Assembly (NCBI RefSeq): GCF_018642165.1
Contig: NZ_JAHHZM010000003.1
Span: 1-64,000 of the forward strand
Length of the DNA stretch: 64,000 nucleotides
Direction: 5' to 3'
Source of the DNA: Echinicola shivajiensis
GTDB lineage: Bacteria > Bacteroidota > Bacteroidia > Cytophagales > Cyclobacteriaceae
Shown here in pieces: positions 17,689 through 26,650 of the stretch. Numbering within the stretch: position 1 is the first letter of the stretch; every line of letters starts with the position of its first letter. The notes below the pieces were generated by a model that ran no database searches, was not told where the DNA came from, and was given only the letters and a program-made list of their open reading frames with translations. A program made the translations under genes and the position numbers.

Positions 17689-18567
17689 ATGAAAAAACTA
17701 ATTATATTAATTATTCTATGGCCCACCCTGTTTTTGAGTTGCGGAAGAGGAAAAAATCAAGAGCTTTCTTCAATCCCAGAAACGGTAAGTTTCCGTGCCG
17801 CTAGCTATAATATCCGGTACAACCCCAAAGCAGATGTGGCTTCCGGCAATGGATGGGAAAAACGAAAAGAACCATTGTCTCACCTGATTGTCCAAAACCA
17901 GTTTGATTTGGTTGGTACACAGGAAGGTGATTCCACCCAAATTGCAGATTTAAAGGGCTTGTTGCCTGGTTTCGATTATGTCGGTTATCCCTATGGTGGA
18001 AAGACCCATGATTTGCATAATTGCGCAACATTTTATAAAAAGGACTTGTTTACTGTATTGGACAAAGGAGTATTCTGGTTCAGTGAAACGCCTGATGATC
18101 CGAGTATAGGTTGGGATGCAACGGACAGAAGGATATGCACTTGGACCAAATTCAAGGTAAATGGAACCGAAAAGGTGTTTTTTGTCTTTAACTCCCATTT
18201 CTATTGGAGGTTGAAGAAGGCTAAGGAAAAATCAGGGCCATTATTGGTCGAAAAAATTAAACAGATAGCAAAAGACAATCCTGTAATTGCCTTAGGGGAT
18301 TTAAATTCTACAATTAATACTTCGCAGATTAAAGCCATTAAAGGACTTTTATCAGATGCCTTTGAAATAACAGAAAGTCCTCGCCAAGGTGTGGAGGGGA
18401 CTAATTTAGGAGGAGGGGTGTTTCAAGGAAATGCCAAGAACAGAATTGACTACATTTTTGTGTCCTCCGCATTCACGGTAGAGGATTACTTGGTAATATC
18501 AGATAAATACGAAGGAAATAAGCATCCATCTGATCATTTGCCGGTAAGCTCACGATTATCGTTTTGA
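17689..18567 (+). CDS. EEP-family phosphodiesterase/nuclease lipoprotein
   Basis: 292 residues, signal MKKLIILIILWPTLFLSC with lipid-attached Cys18. Motifs: AASYNIRYNP, FDLVGTQEGD, FVFNSHFYWR, VIALGDLNST, NRIDYIFVS and HPSDHLPVSS. This is the subgroup with a C-terminal RIDYIF...SDHxPV end that is usual in Bacteroidota carbohydrate/phosphate loci. It is only distantly similar to the preceding EEP enzyme (different insertions around residues 60-120), so the pair looks complementary rather than a fresh duplication. Confidence 0.88.
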   Translation: MKKLIILIILWPTLFLSCGRGKNQELSSIPETVSFRAASYNIRYNPKADVASGNGWEKRKEPLSHLIVQNQFDLVGTQEGDSTQIADLKGLLPGFDYVGYPYGGKTHDLHNCATFYKKDLFTVLDKGVFWFSETPDDPSIGWDATDRRICTWTKFKVNGTEKVFFVFNSHFYWRLKKAKEKSGPLLVEKIKQIAKDNPVIALGDLNSTINTSQIKAIKGLLSDAFEITESPRQGVEGTNLGGGVFQGNAKNRIDYIFVSSAFTVEDYLVISDKYEGNKHPSDHLPVSSRLSF

Positions 18568-18686
18568 AATCAACTTTCAAATTAAGTATACAAGGATGTA
18601 GTTAAAAGGATTTAATGAGGTCATGCCTATCAGATATTGCAGGTCTCTTACCTCAGCGCAATATCCTTCTACAGGTATAAATTGTT

Positions 18687-18727
18687 AACCTAGGTGTAGG
18701 TGTAAGCTCACACCTGGGTTTCTTCTT
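18687..18727 (+). terminator. Terminator of the phosphodiesterase gene run
   Basis: AACCTAGGTGT (18687-18697) pairs with ACACCTGGGTT (18710-18720) with one T-G pair, followed by TCTTCTTT. Confidence 0.6.
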
Positions 18728-18989
18728 TATCCATCTAACATTTTTCGTGTCAATATACAATTTGCATTAGCCAAAAATCAATTGCAGTAGGTTTTATATG
18801 CTATATCTTTTCTTAAACCCACTTTGAAAAACTTTTATTTCAGCACAAATCCTTGTATTGGTGGAAAGGGCATAAAGAGAAGCAAAGTAACTGCATTTTG
18901 AGGGGGTAAGGATGTGACGGAGTGGAAGTTTTTCTGGTTTCCAACTAGGGTGTTTTACACCTGAGATTTGTTGTTCATTTGTAGATGAT

Positions 18990-19014
18990 GCACCTCTTTG
19001 AGGTGCTTGGTTTT
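18990..19014 (+). terminator. Short hairpin terminator
   Basis: GCACCTC (18990-18996), loop TTT, GAGGTGC (19000-19006), then TTGGTTTT. A second stop signal before the next locus. Confidence 0.5.
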
Positions 19015-19194
19015 ATCTAGATTGGAATGAGGTTTTTCACATGTATTGCTGTCTCAACTGAGTTAAGTTTTTTCATTAATCATTCCAAAGCTAATTAGTT
19101 TTAGTACCTGTTTTATGATGGATTTAGAGAGGTCTAATAAAGCTGAAAATTCATGGTTAAATCACATTTAGTTTTTTTAAAATCATGTTTTTTT

Positions 19195-19208
19195 CGGGAA
19201 CGTTCCCG
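19195..19208. promoter_or_regulatory. LacI-type operator CGGGAACGTTCCCG before SusC
   Basis: Perfect 14-base palindrome with the central CG typical of LacI/GalR operators. An identical copy is at 35463-35476 next to the LacI-family gene. It ends 88 bases before the SusC ATG at 19297. Confidence 0.85.
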
Positions 19209-19228
19209 CTAATTTTTACATCTAACTG

Positions 19229-19262
19229 TTTGAATATGTCCGCCCTATGTGCCTAAATTTTG
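19229..19262 (+). promoter_or_regulatory. Candidate promoter of the LacI-controlled SusCD operon
   Basis: TTTG at 19229-19232 and TAAATTTTG at 19254-19262, spaced 21 bases. The other operator copy is followed by the same elements at the same distance, plus a shared TTTACAT (here 19215-19221) between operator and TTG. Confidence 0.5.
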
Positions 19263-19296
19263 ACTTGATTTTAGCCGTTTAACCCATACAAATGAC

Positions 19297-22200
19297 ATGA
19301 AAAAAGTTTTATTAAAACAGATTATTCTTTTGGCTCTTCTGCTTTGTTCAGTTGTGGCTCATGCGCAAATTACTATTTCAGGACAAGTGTCGGAAGCTAA
19401 TGGTACATTGCCCGGAGCAAATATTGTAATTAAGGGGACAACAAAGGGGACTCAGTCTGATCTAGAAGGAAAGTATACTTTGGTTGATATCGAAGAGAAT
19501 GCAACACTTGTATTTAGCTATATTGGATTTAAATCTAAAGAAGTGCCTATAAATGGTAGGGAAACGATTAACGTTATACTAGAGGAGGATTCAGAGGGGC
19601 TTGATGAAGTCGTTGTTATTGGTTATGGAACACAAAAAAAAGAAAACCTTACTGGCTCCGTAGATGTGATTTCTGGAGATCGTCTAAAAGATCGTGCAGC
19701 AAATAATGTTGCGGATTTGATTAAGGGTACCTCGCCCAATCTTAATATTTCCATGAATATGCGCGGAGGGGAGCCTGGGACTTCCAGCAATTGGAATATT
19801 AGGGGGATGGGATCCCTTGAGGGGAATGCCTCTCCATTAATTTTGGTGGATGGAGTAGAGATGAATGTAAATAATATTGATCCAGAATCCATAGAAAGTG
19901 TTTCAATCTTAAAAGATGCTTCAGCATCAGCAGTTTATGGGTCAAGGGCGCCTTTTGGTGTAATTCTTATTACTACAAAGAAAGGGAGTAAGAATGGAGG
20001 CCTAAATGTTCAGTATTCAAATAATTTGGCTTTTGGAAAGCCCGTAAGACTGCCAAGTTTTGTGGATTCTTATACCTGGGCTACCGTATATAATCAGGCG
20101 GCAGCCAATGCAGGAATAAATGCTATTTACAGCGATGAGCAGATGGAGCGTATTCAGGGATATATAAATGGGACCTTTCCACACGAATACGATCCGGAAA
20201 ATCCAATTAATAATATTTGGGCAGGACGTCGAAATGGTAATGCCAATTATGATTGGCCAAATATTCTAATGGGCAATACAGCATTTAACCAAAAACATAA
20301 TATCAATGTTTCAGGTGGTAATGAACGTAATCAGTTTTATGTTTCAGGGGGATATGTAGAGCAAAATGGTTTATATAGCTGGGGAAATGATAGTTTTAAG
20401 CGGTATAACTTCATGACCAATTATAATGCTGCACTAACACCTTGGTTGAAATTCAATTCAAGTGTAAAGTATGCATATAACAAAAGTGATCATCCAATGG
20501 GCTATACTACAGTGGGGCGTGAACATTTGTTTGATGGGATGTTCACCTTCGCCCCAATGATGCCTTTTTATAATATCAACGGAACTATACAAAGTCCCCT
20601 AGTTCGGAATTTACAGAGTTCTGGACGGGATAAAGGTTATACAAATGACTTTTTTATCACCTTAGGAGGGGAGTTAGAGCCTGTTAAGGGATGGAAAACT
20701 TCATTTACCTTCAATCATAATAATCAAGGGCATCGCAGTACTTCCAATCCGAGGCCTGTTCCTGTGGAATTAGGCACAGGGGAATTCGGTAATATAGGAA
20801 AAGCTGTTTTAGGATATAAATCCTCGTTTTCTCAAAATATCTATACGATGATTAATGGTATCACTTCATATGAGAAAACTTTTGGCGATCACTATTTTAA
20901 GGCTTTAGCGGGTTATGAACAAGAGTATCGTTATTATACTGGAATTACTGGTACGGGAAGTAACTTGATAAGCGGAGATGTTCCATCTATAAGTACCTCA
21001 TTAGGAGAACGTAGCTTGGATGATATGATTTATCATTGGGCCACCCAAGGGGTTTTTGGAAGAGTCAATTATAATTTCAAAGAAAAATACCTATTAGAAT
21101 TCAGTGCAAGGTATAATGGATCTTCTCGTTTCGCACCTGACAATCGTTGGGGATTCTTTCCCTCAGGCTCGGTAGGATATGCAATTTCAGAGGAAAACTT
21201 TTGGGAGCCGTTAAGGGAGTTTGCCAATTTCTTTAAAATTAGGGCGTCCTATGGCTCGTTAGGGAACCAAAATGTCACAACTTCAGGCACGCAAAATGTT
21301 AGGAATTATCGCTACTTGTCCACGATGCCAACAGGAAGCCAACTTACTTGGATAATCAATGGAGAAAGGCCCGCTTACGCCAATGTTCCCGCCCTCATTA
21401 GTGACGATTTAACATGGGAAACCATTACCTCTGTTAATATAGGCGTTGATGCTGGCTTTATGGAAAACCGGTTAAATCTAACAGTAGATTGGTTCAATAG
21501 AGTGACAGCAGATATGGTGGGACCTGCTCTTTCTTTACCTTATCAATTAGGTTCGGCAGCTCCAAGAACAAATAATGCTGAATTATCCACAAAAGGATAT
21601 GAGATAGTTTTATCCTGGAAAGATAACCCTTCCACAAATTTTGGATATAATGCTAGTGTAAGTCTCGGAGATAACCGATCCAAGATACTAAAATATCGAA
21701 ATGATGAAGGACTGATTGACAACTGGTATGCTGGTAAAAGAGTAGGTGAAGTTTGGGGATTTGAGTCTGATGGACTTATCCAAACAGAAGGTGAAGAAAT
21801 GGCGGATCAATCAAGATATCACAGCCAATGGGGACCAGGGGATATGAAATATAAGGACTTGAATGGAGATGGAGTTATCAATGATGGGCAAAGGACCTTG
21901 GATAATCATGGAGACCTCAGGATAATAGGCAATAACCAACCAAGGTATAATATTGGAATTACTGGAGGGATGAACTGGAGAGACTTTGATTTTTCAATGT
22001 TTTGGCAAGGTGTAGGTAAGCAGGATTATTACCCCCAGCTAAATTCTTCAATATTTTGGGGGGCAATCTTTAATTGGCAAAGTTCTGCCATGTTCAAGGA
22101 TTCTTATAACCTGGATTACTGGAGACCAGCTAATGAAACCAATATCTTAGGACCAAATACGGATGCTTATCTTCCAAAGCCCTACTTTACTGCGGAGACC

Positions 22201-22491
22201 AACAAGAATCGCCAAGTTCAAAGTCGGTATTTAATCAATGCAGCTTATTTGCGATTGAGAAATATACAGCTGGGTTACTCGGTGCCGAGTGAATTTTTGA
22301 GTCGTTTTAGTATAAGTAGGTTAAGGGTCTATGTTTCTGGAGAAAATCTCTTGTTGATTACGGGCTTGCCCAAGGTTTTGGATCCAGAAACTATGATAGC
22401 TTCAGATACAAGTTTTGGAGGATATCGGACCACTGGACAAATATATCCCAATACCAAATCTTTTTCATTTGGTTTAAACCTTACTTTCTAA
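19297..22491 (+). CDS. SusC/RagA-family TonB-dependent transporter without STN
   Basis: 1064 residues: signal peptide about 1-23 (ending AHA), directly followed by the carboxypeptidase-regulatory-like domain (ISGQVSEANGTLPGANIVIK), the TonB box GLDEVVVIGYGTQKK, the plug with WNIRGMGSLEGNASPLILVD, and the barrel ending SFGLNLTF. No STN domain, and no sigma/FecR pair nearby; control is instead through the LacI operator 88 bases upstream. First gene of the long catabolic run to 34383. Confidence 0.93.
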   Translation: MKKVLLKQIILLALLLCSVVAHAQITISGQVSEANGTLPGANIVIKGTTKGTQSDLEGKYTLVDIEENATLVFSYIGFKSKEVPINGRETINVILEEDSEGLDEVVVIGYGTQKKENLTGSVDVISGDRLKDRAANNVADLIKGTSPNLNISMNMRGGEPGTSSNWNIRGMGSLEGNASPLILVDGVEMNVNNIDPESIESVSILKDASASAVYGSRAPFGVILITTKKGSKNGGLNVQYSNNLAFGKPVRLPSFVDSYTWATVYNQAAANAGINAIYSDEQMERIQGYINGTFPHEYDPENPINNIWAGRRNGNANYDWPNILMGNTAFNQKHNINVSGGNERNQFYVSGGYVEQNGLYSWGNDSFKRYNFMTNYNAALTPWLKFNSSVKYAYNKSDHPMGYTTVGREHLFDGMFTFAPMMPFYNINGTIQSPLVRNLQSSGRDKGYTNDFFITLGGELEPVKGWKTSFTFNHNNQGHRSTSNPRPVPVELGTGEFGNIGKAVLGYKSSFSQNIYTMINGITSYEKTFGDHYFKALAGYEQEYRYYTGITGTGSNLISGDVPSISTSLGERSLDDMIYHWATQGVFGRVNYNFKEKYLLEFSARYNGSSRFAPDNRWGFFPSGSVGYAISEENFWEPLREFANFFKIRASYGSLGNQNVTTSGTQNVRNYRYLSTMPTGSQLTWIINGERPAYANVPALISDDLTWETITSVNIGVDAGFMENRLNLTVDWFNRVTADMVGPALSLPYQLGSAAPRTNNAELSTKGYEIVLSWKDNPSTNFGYNASVSLGDNRSKILKYRNDEGLIDNWYAGKRVGEVWGFESDGLIQTEGEEMADQSRYHSQWGPGDMKYKDLNGDGVINDGQRTLDNHGDLRIIGNNQPRYNIGITGGMNWRDFDFSMFWQGVGKQDYYPQLNSSIFWGAIFNWQSSAMFKDSYNLDYWRPANETNILGPNTDAYLPKPYFTAETNKNRQVQSRYLINAAYLRLRNIQLGYSVPSEFLSRFSISRLRVYVSGENLLLITGLPKVLDPETMIASDTSFGGYRTTGQIYPNTKSFSFGLNLTF

Positions 22492-22510
22492 TATTTAAAT
22501 CAGGAATATC

Positions 22511-24229
22511 ATGAATAAATATATTTTCATAATAGCCATTGTTGTTGGGCTTTTAAACAGTGCTTGTCAAAATGATTTTCTAGACAGAGAACCTTTGGAT
22601 GCCACCTCATCTGATATTTTCTTTGACACGCCTGAGCAAATGCGCGCCTATCTGAACACCTTTTACAACAGGAATAATTTTCCCAAGTATGCCAATCATG
22701 GTAGCGACTTTGATAGCGATAATGAGGTGGCAGGTACACCCGATTTAAGACTTCAGGGAACAAGAGTAGTTACTCCAACAGGGAGTATAAATTTTGGAGA
22801 TGTCCGTAGTATTAATTTTTTCTTCGATAATTACCGGAGGGTTGAAGCAAATTATTCCTTACAAGATTATCAGCAGTATCTAGGAGAGGCATATTTCTTT
22901 AGGGCATTGATATACTTTGATTTAATGCGCAGCTATGGGGATATTCAGATTATTACAGAGGAATTAGGACCCGATTCTCCAGAATTGTATAATGCCCGTG
23001 ATCCACGAAACAAGGTGGCAGATTTTATTATTCATCAGTTAGACTCAGCTGCAATTTACCTTACTGCTGATAAAACAACTGGGGCAGGTCGTATAAACCG
23101 CTGGATGGCTTTACTGATCCAGAGCCGTGTAGCCCTTTATGAAGGATCATGGGAAAAATATCATGAAGGGACTGATTTTGGAGTTGAAAATGCAGATCCG
23201 GATAAATATTTTTCCAAAGCCGTGGAAGCTTCAGAAGAACTAATTGATTCTGGTGTATATGAGGTTTACAGCACTGGTAATCCCGATAAAGACTATAAAG
23301 ATTTATTTTCTCTGTTGGATTATTCTTCCAATAGCGAATTGATGTTCTGGCAGAATTTTGATCAGAGTGTAACCCAAGGAGATGGAAGTTTTACCAATGA
23401 CCGGTTTTTTCGGATGAGGACCCCAAGCAATAGGACCATTACTAAACAATTGGCTGATGCCTACCTTTGCGTTGATGGTAAGCCCATTGCAGGAAATCCA
23501 CTTTTTGGCGGGTATAATTTATTGGCCATTGAAGCGCAAAATCGCGACCCAAGATTTTATCAAACTATTGCAACACCAGATCAAGTGTGGCAAATCCTTT
23601 CTAATGACGAATTAAAATATTGGAGTAGTGTTTATAATAGCCTTAACTCCACGGCTGATTATAATGCGCCTAGTGGGTATATTATCCAAAAAGGATATAA
23701 CCCTGATACCGAATATCATGTTCAGCAGTACGAAGAATCTCCAGGCTTGATTTATAGGTATGCTGAAGCGCTGTTAAATTTTGCTGAGGCTAAAGCTGAG
23801 TTAGGTACCCTTACCCAGGATGATATTGATAAATCCATTAAGGTGCTCAGAGAAAGGGTAGGGATGCCAAACCTTGTTTTGAGTGGGATCACTACGGATC
23901 TGAACTGGGATTTCCCTGATTTGTCCCCAATCATTAATGAAATAAGACGTGAACGTCGGGTAGAGTTGGCCGCGGAAGGTTTCAGGTGGGATGATATAGC
24001 AAGGTGGGCAGCAGCTGATGAGCTGATTGTGGGAACAAGACCAAAAGGGTTTATGGCTTCACAGATTGAAGAAAATCCCTTTCCGATCGATGAAAACGGT
24101 TTTCTGGATCCTTTTCAAAATGCTATCCCCAATGGCTATGGTTTTAGACTTGATAGAGATTATCTCAACTCAATTCCTGAAAGTCAGATTGTCCTAAATG
24201 ACAATTTAACTCAAAACCCAGGATGGTGA
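22511..24229 (+). CDS. SusD/RagB-family substrate-binding lipoprotein
   Basis: 572 residues; lipoprotein signal with Cys19 in LLNSACQND. Conserved SusD core: YRYAEALLNFAEAKAELG, then INEIRRERRVELAAEGFRWD and the ending NLTQNPGW. It starts 19 bases after the SusC stop and forms the uptake pair with it. A structured spacer follows before the enzyme genes. Confidence 0.93.
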   Translation: MNKYIFIIAIVVGLLNSACQNDFLDREPLDATSSDIFFDTPEQMRAYLNTFYNRNNFPKYANHGSDFDSDNEVAGTPDLRLQGTRVVTPTGSINFGDVRSINFFFDNYRRVEANYSLQDYQQYLGEAYFFRALIYFDLMRSYGDIQIITEELGPDSPELYNARDPRNKVADFIIHQLDSAAIYLTADKTTGAGRINRWMALLIQSRVALYEGSWEKYHEGTDFGVENADPDKYFSKAVEASEELIDSGVYEVYSTGNPDKDYKDLFSLLDYSSNSELMFWQNFDQSVTQGDGSFTNDRFFRMRTPSNRTITKQLADAYLCVDGKPIAGNPLFGGYNLLAIEAQNRDPRFYQTIATPDQVWQILSNDELKYWSSVYNSLNSTADYNAPSGYIIQKGYNPDTEYHVQQYEESPGLIYRYAEALLNFAEAKAELGTLTQDDIDKSIKVLRERVGMPNLVLSGITTDLNWDFPDLSPIINEIRRERRVELAAEGFRWDDIARWAAADELIVGTRPKGFMASQIEENPFPIDENGFLDPFQNAIPNGYGFRLDRDYLNSIPESQIVLNDNLTQNPGW

Positions 24230-24308
24230 TGGTTTTAGATCTCATAGAGAGAGTATAGGTGTGATTTCTTATCCCTGCCTCATCTACTGAAGTTGGCTGA
24301 GGTTGGGG

Positions 24309-24360
24309 CAAAATCATATCGGTTTTTTCCGAAATGAACCTGGCCAAGAATATGATTTTG
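24309..24360 (+). other. Hairpin in the SusD-to-enzyme spacer
   Basis: CAAAATCATAT (24309-24319) and ATATGATTTTG (24350-24360) pair perfectly with a 30-base loop that itself contains CGG-TTTTTT-CCG. The 367-base spacer 24230-24596 holds nothing else I can identify. It may set RNA processing between SusCD and the enzymes. Confidence 0.45.
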
Positions 24361-24596
24361 GAGCGATGAGGAGAGGTTTCTCAATCATCTACCATAAGCA
24401 GGACTGAAAGCATTCAAAAAGCCTATCATAATTCTGGAATTTAAGGAAATGAATTAGTCTATTGGGATATGAGGGTGAATTATACTGAGAAATACAGATT
24501 AAGTGAAATAGGGGACTTATTACTTGCAATGGAGAAGGTGTCGAATGATAGCGGATATTCATTATATTATCCATTGATAGTAAATACATATTGATA

Positions 24597-25985
24597 ATGG
24601 ATAGAAGGTATTTTTTAAAACATGGGACTGTAGCATTAACTTCTTTAAGCTTGTTGCAGGGGTACACTATAAAAAATGATTTGGAAAGCAAAACAACTAA
24701 ACTGATGATTGCCGAAGCAATTTCAAACTTTGAGCGTGAAAAACTCAGATATCCTTTTGGTTTCAAAGGTGGCTACCTCACAGAACTTTGGCAAGTTGCC
24801 ACACAAATTAAGGACACTAAAGGAAATACAGGGCTGGGCCTTTCCACACAAAGTGTACTTTATGGGGATGCGGATATATTTGCCTCAAATTCTGAAGCAG
24901 GAGGTAATGCACTGATGTATGTACTTGCCAATAAAGCATTGGGAAAACTGGAAGGACGAACTTTTGAATCTCCAATTGTAGCAATTGATAAGATACTTCC
25001 AGGAATTTATAATGAGGCAAAGCAGCTTACAGGGCATTCTGATTTGAATATCAATTTTGTTTATAATGCCTTGGTGAGTATAGATAACGCCTTATGGATG
25101 CTTTTTGCGAAACAAAATGGATTATCAAGTTTAAAAGATGTACTGCCATTCCCTTATAGAGAAGCCCTGTCGTTCAGAAATGATAAGGTGGCCGTCATGT
25201 ATCAAGTTTCCTATGGAATGAGCCTATCCTCTATTCGCAAGGCAGCAGAGGATGGTTATTTTGTGTTCAAAATCAAGACAGGACAGCCTGGGACTGAGGA
25301 AGAGATGCTTCAAAAAGACAAAGAACGTTTGTTGGAAATTCATGAGGTTCTAAAAAATGTTGAGACAGACCAAACCAGTACCGGGAAACTGTATTACACG
25401 ATGGATGCCAATGGTCGTTATACTCTAAAGAGTTCAATCGAATCTTATATTGATTTTGCCAGGAAAATAGGTGCCTTTGATCATATTTTGCTTTATGAAG
25501 AGCCTCTTAGTGAGGAAAATCAGGAAAGTGTGAGAGACCTAGGACTCATTATAGCTGCGGATGAGAGCATACATTCAGCTGCGGACGCCGAAAGGAAAAT
25601 TAAATTAGGATATGGGGCATTTGCACTGAAACCTATTGCCAAAACACTGAGTGAAACGCTGAAGATTGTGGAGATAGCACATAAATATAGCATCCCTTGT
25701 TTTTGTGCTGATTTAACTGTAAACCCCATATTGGTAGATTGGAATAAACATATTGCAGCCTCATTAGCTCCTTTCCCAAAATTGGGAATGGCAATGATGG
25801 AAACCAATGGAGATATGAATTATGAAAACTGGGAGGAAATGAGAACAAGGCATCCCTTCTCAGGAGCGAGCTGGACCTTGGTGAAGCAGGGGAGGTTTGA
25901 ACTAGACGAACACTTTTATGAAGTTTCAGGGGGCATGTTTACAGCTTCTCTTTACTATACGAAGCTAGCTACTGGGAGTCATTAG
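24597..25985 (+). CDS. Enolase-superfamily enzyme (MLE-like) with Tat-type signal
   Basis: 463 residues from ATG 24597; the TTG two codons earlier is unlikely. The start MDRRYFLKHGTVALTSLS is a twin-arginine-like signal, unusual for this superfamily. The barrel has FKIKTG (KxK base pair) near residue 223, metal ligands in YTMDANGRY (Asp), LYEEPL (Glu) and IAADES (Glu), and a Lys in FALKPIAK at the position used by the muconate-lactonizing subgroup; the His-Asp dyad of mandelate racemases is not seen. These enzymes abstract an alpha proton for dehydration or epimerisation. In this operon an acid-sugar dehydratase or epimerase is plausible, but the substrate is unknown. Confidence 0.85.
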   Translation: MDRRYFLKHGTVALTSLSLLQGYTIKNDLESKTTKLMIAEAISNFEREKLRYPFGFKGGYLTELWQVATQIKDTKGNTGLGLSTQSVLYGDADIFASNSEAGGNALMYVLANKALGKLEGRTFESPIVAIDKILPGIYNEAKQLTGHSDLNINFVYNALVSIDNALWMLFAKQNGLSSLKDVLPFPYREALSFRNDKVAVMYQVSYGMSLSSIRKAAEDGYFVFKIKTGQPGTEEEMLQKDKERLLEIHEVLKNVETDQTSTGKLYYTMDANGRYTLKSSIESYIDFARKIGAFDHILLYEEPLSEENQESVRDLGLIIAADESIHSAADAERKIKLGYGAFALKPIAKTLSETLKIVEIAHKYSIPCFCADLTVNPILVDWNKHIAASLAPFPKLGMAMMETNGDMNYENWEEMRTRHPFSGASWTLVKQGRFELDEHFYEVSGGMFTASLYYTKLATGSH

Positions 25986-26030
25986 TAGTTATCAAATTTT
26001 AATAATCTAAATGAATTAATGATATCAAAT

Positions 26031-26597
26031 ATGAATAGAAGAGATGCTCTAACTAAGGTGGCATTGATTATGGGTGGGACCGTGGTTGGTGCAAACCTTT
26101 TTTTAACAGGATGTAGTAGAGAGGCTTCAAAAACAGTGGAAAGCTTGTTTTCTCCTGAAATAATAGATTTTCTAGGAGATATTTCTGACACAATTCTTCC
26201 ACCAACAAGTAGCCCAGGAGCAAAGGAAGCTGGTGTTGGTGAATTTATTCCGGTCATGGTGCGAGATTGTTATTCACAAATAGATCAACAAATTATTGTG
26301 GAAGGCATCGGGAAATTGGAAAATTCAGCTAAGTCTAAATACAATCGAATTTTCCAAGAGTTGACTAAAGCTGAGCGTACTGAGTTATTAACTATAATAG
26401 ATAAGGAGTCAATTGATCATCAGCAAAAAAAAGGCGTGGAAGAGCCTAGGCATTACTTTTATTTGATCAAACAAATTACCCTGCTTGGTTATTTTACTTC
26501 GGAATTAGGGACTACTAAAGCGCTTCGCTATGTCGCTATACCAGGCAAATATATAGGAGACTACCCTTATAAAGAGGGAGATAAAGCTTGGGCTTAA
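26031..26597 (+). CDS. Gluconate 2-dehydrogenase subunit 3-like protein (Tat signal)
   Basis: 188 residues from ATG 26031; NRRDALTKVALIMGGTVVGA is a twin-arginine signal, and a Cys in FLTGCSRE could also be lipid-modified. The mature part matches the gluconate_2-dh3 family (IIDFLGDISDTILPPTSSPG, KEAGVGEFIPVMVRDCY, HYFYLIKQITLLGYFTSELG). This small subunit accompanies a GMC flavoprotein and carries it through the Tat system; the large subunit gene follows after 53 bases. Confidence 0.88.
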   Translation: MNRRDALTKVALIMGGTVVGANLFLTGCSREASKTVESLFSPEIIDFLGDISDTILPPTSSPGAKEAGVGEFIPVMVRDCYSQIDQQIIVEGIGKLENSAKSKYNRIFQELTKAERTELLTIIDKESIDHQQKKGVEEPRHYFYLIKQITLLGYFTSELGTTKALRYVAIPGKYIGDYPYKEGDKAWA

Positions 26598-26650
26598 ACT
26601 GGGTTCAAAGCCAAATTTAAAATATACCATAAAACAATTGATTTCTTAAT

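Larger units (their letters stand above)
18568..19296. other. Regulatory spacer between two SusCD loci
   Basis: 729 bases without a coding frame. It contains two terminator-like hairpins (18687 and 18990), then the LacI-type operator and the promoter of the next SusC gene. Confidence 0.6.

Noticed and set aside
24389-24766. 125-codon minus-strand frame over the enolase start
   Set aside because: It overlaps the signal and N-terminus of the well-supported enolase-superfamily gene and has no recognisable domain.
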